Assembly (NCBI GenBank): GCA_009602735.1
Contig: WELA01013579.1
Span: forward strand, 487,024 to 551,023
Direction of reading: 5' to 3'
From: Mesotaenium endlicherianum
Lineage: Eukaryota > Streptophyta > Zygnematophyceae > Zygnematales > Mesotaeniaceae
Length of the DNA stretch: 64,000 nt
Shown here: positions 1 to 11,079 of the stretch, one piece after another
Layout: each line of letters starts with the position of its first letter
How positions within the stretch are numbered: the first letter of the stretch is position 1
The notes under the pieces: generated by a model
Seen by the model: the letters and a program-made list of their open reading frames with translations, nothing else
Databases searched by the model: none
What the model was told of the DNA's origin: nothing
Translations under genes and position numbers: made by a program

Positions 1-15
1 GGGGGGGGGGGGGGG
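1..15. repeat. Poly-G run at the window edge
   Basis: Fifteen consecutive G, then further G-rich sequence, inside what should be the second intron of the NLP gene. Homopolymer G runs often end contigs, so this may be an assembly edge rather than biology. Confidence 0.8.
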
Positions 16-33
16 ACGCAGGGGCACCCTTAC

Positions 34-2367
34 TTGGTGGAGATGTTGCGGAACACATTAAGGCCCTCGGAGGCGTGCTCCAGCAGGTAGGGCTGCTCCT
101 TGGTGGTGAGCACCGTCTGGCCCCCCATGGCCAGCGTGGGCACCCACACCTGCGCCAGCACATCCCCTCTCGACTGCACGCACTCACACAGCCACCCCAC
201 CACCCCCCCGGCCCGTGGTAAGTAGCCCGTATGTGTGTGAGAGCGTCCCCATGCTCCTCCAGTCTCAGTTGGTTTGATGTTGTGCGCTGCAACTGCCACA
301 GGGCATGGCTGCCACATAAGCGGTGTGCTACGGGATCTATTCACACACGCCCGCACCGACACGCACACCCGCACACTCCCGGTGCTCTCTTGCAGCCACA
401 TGCCTGGCCCCAGTCAGCCAGGCAGCCAGGCAGCCAGCCAGCACTCCCCAGGGCCAGAGCCAGGGATGCATTGACGTAGAGCGAGGGCGACTACTACCAC
501 AGATGGGCACAGGCTGCTCCACCCCAAGCCTGTGTCCCCCTAAGGCTGTTGTTCCACTGCTCCTGAGACAGATTTAGGGGCATATGCCTGGAGCAAGCGC
601 TCCATCTTTCCAAACCAGCCATGGATGCGCTGCTGTCCCCTACGGCCCAAGCCCCCACATCACGAGTGCCCTCCCAGAACGTCGGAGGAACTTAGGACAA
701 GCCAGGGCCGAGTAGAGCCACGCGCTGCTTGGTAGCATCATGTCCCGCTCAACACAGTGGGCAGCGTGCCCTCCGCAAGTTCAATCCCACCCTGAACCAC
801 CACCCTCGGCGCGGTGAAAAGGGCACGTCCGATCCATGCAACCTGAGCTTGACCCATACTCCATGCACCACACAGGCACCTCCCCGATTGCGCTATGAGG
901 CCCAGACTGGAGATTGACCCAAACATGAGTAGTAGAAGTAATAGTAGAAGAAGAAGAAGAAGACGATGCTGCTGATGGTGGTGCACAGGGATCCCCAGAT
1001 GTGTCAAGGCTCTGGCCAAGAGTCGCCGCAAGCAGGCCGGCAGGCAGGGAGGGAGGGGTGCAGAGCAGGGAGGGGAGTCTGCCCACCGACTGCAGGAGCA
1101 CAGGGGAGACCGGGGGGGGGTCTACCTGTCCAATGTTCTTGAGGGCATGCATGATGCGCTCCTTGAGCTGAGCGCTCAGCGCTTGCACCTTCTTCCCGTG
1201 ATCGTACACAACCCCCTCATCCCCCTTAGGACCCCCGCGGCCTGGAGGTGCTCCCTGTCTGGGCAGAGGGATAGCATCTGCTTCCTCCTGCTGCTTGGCT
1301 TCGGCAGCATCCCTCACAGCCTCTGCTGCTGACCCCCCATGAGCCTCCGCCCCAGTCTTGGACTGCAGGCAGTCCTTCCTCTGCTCTGCCAGCAGGTGCT
1401 GCTGCTCTTGCGCCTGCTGCTGCTGCTGCTGCTGCTGCTCTTGCGCCTGCTGGTGTTTCTGAGAGGGGGTGACGAGAAGGCCAGAAGCATCGTGCTGGTG
1501 CGGCTGGGCAGCCTCGACGAGAAGCAGGCTTGGGCTTGCGGCCAATGCAAAGTTCGCGGCACGAGCTGAAGAGGGGTTAAGCAGCCCGTGTGCGCACGGG
1601 TCTGCTTGAGCTGTGAGTGGCGAGAGGTTGGAGGAGGAGGGGGGCAAGCTCGATCCAAGCAGGGTGGCAGAGGTGGCACTCAGGAGCGCTGCCAAGGTTG
1701 GAGATCCCGGGTTGGAGGAGGCTAGCCCGCCGTGCATGGAGGAGTTCATGGAGGCGAGGCCCCCATGCATGGAGGCGAGCGCCCCATGCATGGAGGCCCC
1801 GTGAAAGGAGTTGTTGGGGGAATTTATGTCGAGAAAGAACGAGGGGTCTGGCGCCCCCAGCCAATGCTCGGGGAGTTGGTCCGCCGAGTGGTCAAACTCC
1901 ATCAAGTCTGACATGATGGCGTCGTCCACGTTCAACCCCCCATGCATGGACACCCCCGGGGATTCGCCCATGTGCATGTGCCCGGATGACAATGTGTCAA
2001 GGTTCAAGGAGTCCCAGCTCTGCTGAGGGTTTCCACTGGTTTGCCGGGTGGGCTGGCTCGGCTGGCCTGACCGCTGCGGTTTCTGCTGCTGCTGAATCTG
2101 CTGATACTGCATCTGCTGCTGCAAGTGCTGCACCAACTGCTGATGTTGCATCTGCTGCTGATGCTGAAACTGCTGAAGCTGCATCTGCTGGAACTGCTGG
2201 AACTGCTGAAACTGCCCATACTGAGGGGCAGGTTGCTGCTTTGCAGGCACATTCGGGTCTGATGTGCTTGGGTGGACGCCACTCACGTAATCAGCAGAGC
2301 CTACGTCACTGCCAGCGAGGCCTATTGTTCTCGTCGCCCCACCCATCCTCACGGGTCCTGCAACCAT
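34..2367 (-). CDS. NIN-like protein (NLP, RWP-RK class transcription factor), 5' part, partial
   Basis: Plant NLPs are nuclear transcription factors of nitrate signalling; the family has an N-terminal GAF-like region, then RWP-RK and PB1 domains, and the last two lie beyond the window edge. Exon 1 is 1126-2367 (414 codons from the ATG at 2367). The intron is 174-1125, with donor GTAGAC and an acceptor ending GTGCAG, phase 0. Exon 2 is 34-173 and ends at a GTAAGG donor. The peptide across the junction reads LKERIMHALKNIGQ then SRGDVLAQVWVP, followed by VLTTKEQPYLL and GLNVFRNIST. This is the typical start of the NLP GAF-like domain (ERI..AL, DVL.QVW.P, VLTT..QP, GL..FR..S). Upstream in exon 1 lie a Gln-rich tract (about residues 50-100), a short acidic DLMEFD segment as in NLP N-termini, SMHGGL repeats and a second Gln run (about 305-330). 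No further upstream exon is evident, but a non-coding one cannot be excluded. The gene is clearly more GC-rich than the TE sequence beside it. Confidence 0.85.
927..975. repeat. Purine-rich triplet microsatellite in the NLP intron
   Basis: An imperfect run of agtag/aga/aag triplets followed by gatgctgctgatg lies within the intron (174-1125) of the NLP gene. A long open frame on the minus strand here is a product of this simple sequence. Confidence 0.6.
1414..1439. repeat. (CTG)n microsatellite coding for polyglutamine
   Basis: More than eight uninterrupted CTG units on the plus strand read as CAG (Gln) in the minus-strand NLP exon 1. It is flanked by further interrupted CTG/TTG units. Such pure CAG tracts are prone to length change. 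Confidence 0.85.
1728..1805. repeat. Coding minisatellite (SMHGGL peptide repeats) in NLP exon 1
   Basis: The unit catgcatggaggcgag and variants recur here, with one more unit near 1938-1955. On the minus strand they code for SMHGALA, SMHGGLA and SSMHGG peptides. This is a low-complexity tandem expansion inside the variable region before the NLP GAF-like domain. Confidence 0.7.
2083..2217. repeat. Imperfect CTG-rich tract coding for the N-terminal Gln-rich region
   Basis: Interrupted CTG/TTG/CAT triplets on the plus strand code on the minus strand for a Gln-rich stretch with interspersed Phe, Met and His (motifs FQQFQQFQQMQLQQ and QHQQQMQHQQ). Gln-rich stretches are common transactivation-type segments in plant transcription factors; that role is an inference here. 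Confidence 0.7.
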
Positions 2368-4489
2368 AGATCTGCTGGTGCAAAGCGTTGACCACTCATG
2401 AATGTCCTGTCTACGAGGGACTCCCTTACAGAAGAATCATCATAATCCTCCTGCGGCCCCCTCCTTTACACGCTTGTCTACTCATAGCAGCCCAAACACT
2501 TCTTCTACAACATACGTGCATGCTCCAATATGGTCAGAGACGTATCCATCTGAAAGTGTGGGGCACCAAGTAGATGCTTGCTTCTAACTTCCTGTGACGC
2601 AGCGGCTAGTGCAAATTACTTCACGCCATCTATGCTCCCCAGCAAGTTGCCGCCACTACTGCTGACTGATATACAATTTGAAAAGCAAAACTCCCTGGCA
2701 AGTTGTCATTGAACCTCAGTATAGGCCACTACGTCAAAATCTCAGGCGACATGCGTCATACTGTTTCATGAGCGATTAAACTTTCATGGAACCGTAAGAC
2801 ACTAACTGTAGAAGATAAGCCTACTCATCTACAGAAACCCGATGCTGTGAAATTATGGTATGGCGAAAACACGCCATCAAAATGTAGGTGTCGGATGGGA
2901 ACACGTATGAGAGCACAAGAAGGAAGACCTTTCAATTGCAATGAGGATATACGAAGCAAACACAAGCTTGAAACACACAGCGTGTTTTCTCATATCGTCA
3001 GAAAGTGCACGACTACATCAAATGGTCTCTTGGCATCATTGCGCTGGTAAATGTAAAACCTTGCCAAAAGGAAATAACTGCAGAAAACCACAGGGTCGAC
3101 TTTCTCGCAACAAATTGCTGATCACAATTTTCTCTCTTAAAGTAGCCCAACTTGTCAAAGTTTCACCTACGGAATGCATGCAGCCCTCGCGTTTGGACCT
3201 GAGTAAAGCATCAAACCTCACATTCTGCATTCGGATTAGAGTATTCTAAAATGCATAATTAGGAAATTTTATTTGTAAATAATGCTCCCAATGTAGTCGC
3301 CGCGTGTTCATTATGAGACGACCTGACGCCGCTGTAGGCACTGGAGGCTAGAGCACTTCGGAGCAATTTCGGGAATTGCCTGCCTGCATTTACCAGCATT
3401 CGTCTGGACGCTGAGAAATCAATGCATGTGATATAGTGGGACACGTGAGAGCTTGGTACAATTATTTTCCTTAGATTTGTACAGTTGGCTTTATCACAAA
3501 AATAACTTTGTTGAAGTGACGACTGGCCACATGTATCGATCACGTGAATTCAGCCGCTCGACCAACTGCAGTGACGCCAATCGGGTCCAGAAATATCCGT
3601 GTGATACGCGTCTACATACGATTGTTCTCAATGAAACCAATCAAAATCTCCCGTCACATACTTCAGTGTCTGATCGAAACTTGTTGCGACTGGCCGCGAC
3701 GACCACGTCAATTTGCTTGGACGGCCCTGAATCTGCTTCACCACATCTCCTTGTATTGTGTTTTTGAGAAAGGACGATGATGGCAGTGTCGTTACTCGCC
3801 GTAACTCGTCCTTGTCTTGAATGTATTGGGTGCGTCAAAGTGGTTGCAGGTAGACCTGCTAGGTTTGCTTCTGGCTTGCTAACGTCAGGCAGGGTCATGC
3901 ACTCTCATGCATAACCACATAATCGCTTGTCGTATACCGTCCATCACTGTCCATCACCATCCATTACGGCATTTCCCTGCAGGTGCTTGGAATGGGTAGG
4001 ACTTTTTCTATCCACAGGTCTATTTAAACGAGGCTGTAATTAGAGTATTTGAGCGCCCCTTCTGATGTCTGAAATAGTGCTTGTTCCGGCGGTCCAAAAG
4101 TAGGACATAAATCGAGGACCAGTCGATCTGTCCTACCGGTTTCCTACACCCCGTAGCTCTGCCAGCTTTTGTGAGAAACTGCTTTAATGTTATTCGACTC
4201 GAACTGAGGGATGAGAAATTTAGAAATATTGGCATATGAAGTCACAATAGGCGTAGGGAACAAATGCATGAAAGTATTTTTCAGGAGTTTTTGTTTTCTA
4301 ATTTTGTCTATGTGCACTGTCATGTCTCTATCATTGCTTATTACTCTAGAAATTTTAGGACCTGTGTCTGTTCTAGGACTGTCTTTTGAGTATTCACTGT
4401 GAATTCTGCTGCATGAAAGTCTTGCAGGACTATGGCTTGCCATTCTATGACCAATATATACCAATATATACCATACACACACAAACGCG
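2368..4489. other. No supported gene (upstream of the NLP gene)
   Basis: This stretch lies 5' of the NLP start codon and should hold its 5' UTR and promoter, but I see no core element that I can defend. Short open frames on both strands show no recognisable motif. Composition drops from the GC-rich gene to a more AT-rich background. Confidence 0.5.
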
Positions 4490-4985
4490 AGAAGTCTAAA
4501 CTAATCACTCATTTTTGCGCGGGTTCGGCAATGCAAGATGGGATTATGGTAAAGAACCTCCATATTTGCCACTTTCCTCTCAAGGCGAGGACATTGCAAC
4601 TCATGCATAATGCTTCTTTGGCCTCAAGTACGACATTTGAGACATACATCTCAGGCCGTCCATGTCCGACACTCATCGATTTAGGAGCATCTGACAGTAT
4701 CACTAGCGCACGTTATGCGCACAAATCGAAATAAGTCCCCGTACGGAAAGTTGAACTGCTACGCCTTGGCGATGGTTCTTTAGCTCGTATTGTGGGCACG
4801 ATTCAGGTACCGCTTAAGGTGCAATCTTACTTCGGCCACATGCAGTATTATGTCACTGCCTTACCCGAAGATGTTGATGCAATTTTGGTTAACACTTGGC
4901 TTACGCAATCAAGGGCATAATTAGACTCCGGTCAAAATACATATATTATTTGCAAGGGGACCAAGAAGATCACTGTCGTGCATTA
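4490..4985 (+). pseudogene. Ty3/gypsy aspartic protease remnant (fossil)
   Basis: The plus strand codes for a retropepsin-like segment: TLIDLGASDSIT resembles the family motif (L)D.GAS..(F/I), followed by a LLRLGDGS-like stretch and, near the end, DAILVNTWL, resembling the ILG..WL strand of gypsy proteases. It is a broken fragment. No LTR or partner domain can be assigned. It is older than the family A elements, judging by its lack of close copies in the window. Confidence 0.6.
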
Positions 4986-6405
4986 AGAGATCGGGTGCGC
5001 ACTGTCGGCATAAGCAACACACAATAGACAAGCAGGCTTTGCTGCAATGAAGTCTATAGTCTATAATACAAATGGCTTTATAGCCAAAGGGAGTCAAGCG
5101 TCAAATGTTTTAATTAAGGGAAGTGTACTCTCCAGAGTGAGCACCTCAAGACTGTAATCTGGTAGGAAAACAACTAATGAAGTATGGCCCAAAAGATCAC
5201 TAGAAGCACATCATGATCTTCAGAGTAGCCCTATGGCAAGGGCTTAAGTTGTGACTTTGCTCACCACTTGGGAAGTTCTTCAAGTGACTGGAAGCCTGGA
5301 GGGCTTGCTCTTCACAAGAGAGTAACTCAGTGGTCCTGAAAACACAAGAGATAAAAGTGTAAATTTTACTGATAATCTTTGTTACTTACACCTGGCATAA
5401 TGGACTTCTAAAAGATGCCTCTTCTAGGGACATCTCTAGTATTTATACTCCTGGAAATCCGGCGGGGTATGCGGCGTATCCAATGCATGTAGTCATTCTA
5501 GGAGGCTCTCCTATGTCCACTAATGTGTACAAGGCATGTACTAGCGCTCCTATAGGCTAAGCATAACTCAAACCAATCAAAGCAAGGTGCGTAGGATATG
5601 CTACGTGTCTCTCATTGGCCGAGCTTATCTTGGGTGATTCTACCTAGATAGCGTCTCAAAAGTGGATCTGAAATTTGAGGAAGCTTCCTCTAGGAGTAGG
5701 TGATGCAGTCACCAAATTATAGCCTCAATGATGCACATATACTATGGAAATGCAAAGCTTATGTAGGCTAAGGGGCTCGCGGATTTGTGCGCACAAGCTA
5801 GGGGTTTTAGGGGGTCACGAATAGGCAAGAATGTGCACATTGAAACACAAATTGCCCTTTGGTGAGGATCCGCTAGGGGCCGGTAGGTGACGCGGACTAG
5901 ATCGCTCATATCTCGCTCGATACTTGATCAAATGACGCGAACCCGGTGCCATTCGGAAGGTGACTCGACGCGTTACACTTCGGTGAATTAGAAATTGAGA
6001 AAAGGTCAACGTATGGATGCGTAAAGTCTATGCAAAGTCAGCCTTCCTAGGTTGATGGTTCACACATGTGGAGCTTGGTTTCGTGCGGCAACCTCGACAC
6101 AATAAATCATGACATCACTCTTCAGTCTCTTAAGCCCGATGTGACATCAGAAAGTCCTAACAAGACTCTTTTGCTAAGGTCCAAGAGTGCTCTAAGTCAT
6201 TGGGGTCAGTACTCTTCTGCCCTTAGCCTTCACAAGCTGGTTATAGACAATCTTTTCATGAAAAGATTAAACACATTGCAGCGCGCTGTGATCGAGGGAC
6301 ATCCTTAAAACAGCATACCCAAAAGACTGCTTAGCGATGTGCCAGAAGGGCAGCCCGGGAAATGATTTAGAGCCTTAGAACCCTTCGGGTCCGGAGGGGA
6401 CTCAG
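4986..6405. other. No supported gene; possible decayed repeat
   Basis: AT-rich sequence with no frame that I recognise. A TATTTATAC stretch near 5440-5448 resembles a TATA box of a decayed LTR, but no terminal repeats were found. The last bases before 6406 (CTCAG) flank the ELT-1 5' LTR. The segment 6334-6359 resembles 32162-32186 on the other side of that element. Confidence 0.4.
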
Positions 6406-7124
6406 TGTAATGAATCAGTATATTGGTAGATATAACATGCATTTAAATATAATAGTTAAATAAGTTCAGCCTGCTGAACTTTGATTAGCATTGAGTCTAC
6501 TGGACTTTATATAATTATCAGTTTAATGACTCAGCCGGAAGCAGCAGGCTGAAGTCAACTCAGGTCAGCTTGCTGACACATTCTTTGTCTGTCAGCTGAC
6601 TTCCGTATTCGGTAGCAGCGAACTGCCTAGATATGAATCTATGTGTGGTGTGCTAGATGAATGGCCAGAAAACATCCTTAGGATGGATGGCGATTTGGGA
6701 TGATGGGAGATGGCGGTGGATTTGGTTAACCGAGGTCCTACCAACGTGGTTAACTCCCGGGTAGGCGGTGCCATCGCACTGGCCGTTGAACATTATACTC
6801 ATTCCATGTACATATGCTAGGCATTGCTCTCGAGTTCGGCATTTGGAAACGAGGCCAACTCTCTTGTACTGCTTACTGAGAGAGATCTGAATCCAAGGCG
6901 AGAAGCCATTGATATGCACTGTCTCCTAGCCTTGGTTATGTGTGAGTTTACTAATTGCATTATTGATGCTAGTTTACTTCCATTTGACTTACAAGTATTG
7001 TCCATTGTTAGTGTGTTGTCTTTTGCTGTTTAATCAATCAGCAGAAAATACCATAAAGATTACTCGCTGATATAAAGATCTTCATTAATTATTAATCGCT
7101 TTTTTCGTAAGACGATTCATTTCA
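6406..7124 (+). repeat. 5' LTR of ELT-1 (family A LTR)
   Basis: Starts TGTAATGAATC and ends GATTCATTTCA, an 11-bp inverted terminal pair with one mismatch. Length is 719 bp. It is followed after one base by a primer binding site. The same LTR occurs at 9614-17016 (interrupted), 31220, 38067, 40577, 48686, 54939 and 58260. Confidence 0.9.
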
Positions 7125-7125
7125 G

Positions 7126-7137
7126 TGGTATCAAAGC
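7126..7137 (+). other. Primer binding site of ELT-1 (initiator tRNA-Met type)
   Basis: TGGTATCAAAGC, one base after the LTR, is one change from the TGGTATCAGAGC complementary to the 3' end of plant initiator tRNA-Met. ELT-5 carries the unchanged form at 41299-41310. Confidence 0.8.
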
Positions 7138-8009
7138 AGTTATCACACTCTTCTTTGTAGGGTAAGGACAAGGTCTCAAACTAGCAACTCCCGAGACATG
7201 GAGAACCAAGACAGCGAGAATGTCAAAAATCAGGCTGAAAGCCATGTAGCGGGAATCCATACCTATTCCGAAGCAGTGGCAGATATTGCAGCAAGAGAGG
7301 CTGCAGATGAGGCAGCTGCTATTGCCGCAGTCGCAGCACAGCAAGCTGAGGAGGAGAGAGCCAGATTAGGAGCTGAGCGATTAGCAAAAACCGCTGAAGA
7401 TCCAGAAAGGAGAGAAGGACAGCCAGCGGACGAGCGCACTGTCGAAGAACTTATGGCATCAAGGGCCAATGTTCTGAACCCACCTCCTGTTGTGCAACTC
7501 AATGTGCCCCTAGGTCAAATTTGTGACCGGCTGAATGCGGCAGGAATTGCTGGTGCAGGATCGAGAGGGACTGTTGAGGACACTACTTAGCCGAGTGGAT
7601 GCCACTGTTGCTGCTGCATTTGCTAGACTCCCACCTCAGAGTGTGGATTTGGGAGCATTGTTCGTGCAAATGCTATCGCAATTGACGACCATGTATCAGT
7701 CCCAACAGGAGGACAAAAGAGTCATAATGTCTCTACTGCGGGACGGAGACCAACTGGGTTCTCAAACCACTGGTGGCGGTGGCAGAGGGCCTAGTAAGCC
7801 CAAGCCAAAACCTCCCCAGGATTATGATCCTGAGGGGAACAAAAAGTATTACCTGATCAAGTTTCTCGCTGATGTTGAGCAGTGGCTGGAGAATTACCCA
7901 GGTTGCAGGATTACGGGAAGGTCAGGCACACTGGTGCTTTACTGAAAGGCAGTGCAGCAGACTGGTGGCTATATTGGAAAGGAGAGCGTAAGGCTCAACA
8001 ACTCGGTGA

Positions 8010-8726
8010 TGTAAGGTCATAGATTAGATTGTATAGAACTGTAGAGTGCATTTTTGTGATCATTTTGATATAAACTTCATCGAATTTGGTCAAGTATTGA
8101 GAGAGTTATGGATTTCCGAAGTTTGATTAGTTTTGAGGTCGGTTGACGACTGTCCTTAATTTGCGGTGAGCGCGACTGCCGGATTGATTGACAACGTCGA
8201 GCGATCTGGCCCGTTAGAATGAACTCGAACCTTCACGTAAGTTCGGCTGACGCGGAGTGCCACCTAGGTCGACTTACCTAGAAGTTTCGATTTAGCCTAG
8301 CGCGTCTAAGTTAGTATATTCTAGATATTTCGATGCATGCATGTGGACGTCATTTCGGTCCGACACGCCAGATGAGACTGATCTGGCTTACTCACGTATA
8401 CTCTGGAAGGGACGATTTGACAAACATTTAGGAAAATCCGTTGCTTAGCGGCCCTCCCGCCTAGGGGCAAGCGGCCGTCGTAGAAAACTATAAATAGACA
8501 TAACTACTTCATTTCTTAGGAGTTTTCACTTCTGTAAATTTTTACGCGTTTGTACTGACAAGGCCTTCCATCCTACACCATTTGTGAGCAGTTTCTTGCT
8601 ACTCAAAATGTTGAGTAACTTTCTAAGCTTTCTTAGTGATATGCCGCTGCACTCTTTAGTATGATTGCAACTAGTTCCTTTCCTCGTGAGTCACTACGCT
8701 TCCACTAGGGTACTCTGCCCCTTTCA
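8010..8726 (+). repeat. Solo LTR of family B inside the ELT-1 gag
   Basis: A 717-bp sequence starting TGTAAGGTCATAG and ending CCCCTTTCA, bracketed by the 5-bp target duplication GGTGA (8005-8009 and 8727-8731). In uninterrupted gag copies (42190 and 59850 regions) GGTGA occurs once at this site. No internal family B sequence is present, so this is a solo LTR left by recombination between two LTRs. Confidence 0.92.
8488..8497 (+). promoter_or_regulatory. TATA box of the family B LTR
   Basis: CTATAAATAG, followed by gacataac. The same box is at 33311-33320 and 36014-36023, and on the minus strand at 56919-56930, in the other three family B LTRs. It is conserved in sequence and in position (about two thirds into the LTR), as expected for a U3 core promoter. 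Confidence 0.65.
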
Positions 8727-9806
8727 GGTGACCCTACTTGGGTAGAGTTTGTCGAGAAACTGCATGAGAAGTTTGATGTGATCAATCAGCAGGAGAAAGT
8801 TATCTATGCAATGATCTCCTTGACACTGAAGCAGACCACTTCAGTTGCTGAGTTTGCTCAAAAGTTCCAGGAGAACATGATGAAGCAGCCAGACTTGCCA
8901 GAGCGGTATAGGATAGCATACTTCAGGTATGGCTTGAAATCCGAAGTCTTTGGTCAATTTGCTAAACAGAAGTATGAGAAAGTGGCTGACTTGATCCAGG
9001 ATGCTGATGCCTGGGATCAGCAGCAGTTCAATCACAAGCGCCAGAGTAACCCTTTGGTGTCTAAGATTGTCAAAAAGTCCCACGGTTCCTATAATGCAAT
9101 TGAAGGAGACCAGGCTGAGGATGATCAGGGTGATGAATATGAGTATGAGTATAATCCTATACAGTCTAGAGTGAGAGGTGATTCCTCTTTAGGCGGCTGG
9201 AAGAGGTGGTGGTAGGACTAAGCCCAGACCAGCCTCAGCAAAATCTGTTTGCTTCCACTGCCAGCAGACGAGTCACTTCAGAGAGAAGTGTCCAGTCAAG
9301 CACCTCCCAAAGGTCAAGAGAAAAGACCAGCCTTCAAAAGACAGCAACAGTCAGTAATCCAGTCTACTGACTGTGAGGATGCTAGAGATAGTGAGTCGTC
9401 ACTAGCTGCCCTCGTAGCAGATACTATGGGTCCTGCTGAACTGGATTCACTATGCATGCCTGACAACTAGATAAAGGAGACCATCAGCAATATAGATCTC
9501 GAGAGAGTGCACACTCCGGATGATCTTGTTCCACCTGATGTCCAACATTTCTTTGCTAAGTCAGGAGAACAATGCAAAAGTCATGAAAAGGCTGTGATAA
9601 CTGCTGATACGACTGAAATGAATCGTCTTACCAAACAGGCGGTTAGCAATTAATAAAGATCTTTATATCAGCAAGTAATCTTTATGGTATTTTCCGTTAA
9701 TTGATTAAACAGCAAAGGACAACACACTAGCAGTGAATAATACTCGTAAGTCAAATGGAAGTAAACTAGCATCAATAATGCAATCAGTAAACTCATACAT
9801 AAGCAA

Positions 9807-10309
9807 TGTAGTGAAACAGATAGATAAAGTACTTAGTAAAACAAAATACTTTATCGATTCAAGACAAGGATCTTTGAACACAAGTGGTAGCTTCTTGAAA
9901 GAGAGATGGCTTCTTGAAAGTTAATATATTTCTGGATTTTGGCAAGTACAAGAGTGATTCTGGAATGTCTTTCTATGTTCTAGCTCTTGTTTATATACTT
10001 GCTACATAAGTAATTTCTAGGAAGGTGTGTGTTGATGTGTTGGCCCCCAACACATCCCAAAACTTGCCACCTCTTTCTAGAATAATGTACACATGTCCTT
10101 TTGACCTAAAAATGGACCATCTGACTTTTGCCACATGGAGTTCTTCTAGGTCTTTCCTCTAACTTTGAAAATGTCTTGGAAGGTTCAAAGGACATGAACT
10201 AACTTACTAGAGTACCTATTCACACTTGACTCCACACCATACTACTCCAAATATATTTGAAAACATTAAAATATATGCAAACTAATGTATAATAACTCAA
10301 ATCACTACA
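9807..10309 (-). repeat. 3' LTR of element C
   Basis: 503 bp. On the minus strand it follows the PPT. It contains GTATATAAAC (minus strand, 9989-9998) as the TATA box, conserved in the 5' copy. Confidence 0.92.
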
Positions 10310-11079
10310 TCACCCCACCCATAGAAAAAGCGACGTCTCGGCGCGTCAAGTCAGGTCGTACACATGTGGAGCAAACTAGTGAACAGTTTCAAAGTCAGAT
10401 GCCACACATGTGAAGAGGACTAGTCGAAGGCGCCAAGTCAGGTGCTACACATGTAAGGTAGACTAGGCAATGTCGTAGGTGGTGTGACCTTATTGGCTAG
10501 CCTACTCCTTAATGATAAAGAATATTGTACAAGTTGGCCCAAAATCTGCCACGAATTCAAAAATTCATAGCGGCCACAGAACTGCTCCAAATCTAAAAAT
10601 ATGAGTGCCAGACGGACCGCGTCGGAAAAATCTACCGGGTCACCAAATTTGAGAGCATTCTCATTTTTGGAGTGTCGTTGAGAGCTGAGAGAGTAGGCAC
10701 TCCTCCAAATCTGTGCAGAAACTTCTGAAAATCAGAAGTCCTTCTTTACTTCTCCAAATTCTGCAAACTAAGTCTCAAACTGGGCGTTGTAAGATGTTCT
10801 ACCAGAGTCTTGAGTTTCAGAGCATTCCAAGTTCAGGGGAAGGCACAATGTCAGAAGGCATATTCTGTCCTAACAATGCCAGCAGCCTGACCCCCTTCTA
10901 CTTAGAGCATCATATCTCTCTCACCAGTGCTCCAAATTGAGCAAACTTGGACTCTAAATGACCGGCTACTCATGGACTACAGCCAGGTAAATTTTCAGAA
11001 TTTATTATGCAGAGACCTATTACCAGTAGCAGTTTTAGTTTTCTGTCCAGAAACTGCGAGAAGAGAAGAGTGTCTAATG

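Larger units (their letters stand above)
7141..9500 (+). pseudogene. gag region of ELT-1 (fossil)
   Basis: Homologous to the open gag of ELT-6 (59014-60468). It has an Ala/Glu-rich coiled-coil-like head (SEAVADIAAREAADEAAA), a capsid-like core (WLENYP, ADWWLYWKGER, LKQTTSVAEFAQKFQ) and a CCHC zinc-knuckle area near 9250-9300. A solo family B LTR (8010-8726) lies within it. It is broken. Confidence 0.8.

Noticed and set aside
1-15. Poly-G as a G-quadruplex or telomere-like end
   Set aside because: A homopolymer at a sequence edge, within an intron; most simply an assembly limit.
738-1569. Leu-rich and Ser-rich frames over the CTG/GAA repeats of the NLP gene
   Set aside because: Alternative-frame readings of triplet repeats; the minus-strand NLP frame accounts for the sequence.
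3259-4482. Small frames on both strands between 3.2 and 4.5 kb
   Set aside because: Short, overlapping, no codon-usage or domain support.
6592-6919. Recurrent 60-88 residue frames in every family A LTR (MAPPTRELTTLVGP, MRINGFSPWIQISLSK)
   Set aside because: They recur only because the LTR is repeated, lie on the strand opposite to transcription and have no start context or domain. They are shadows of LTR sequence.
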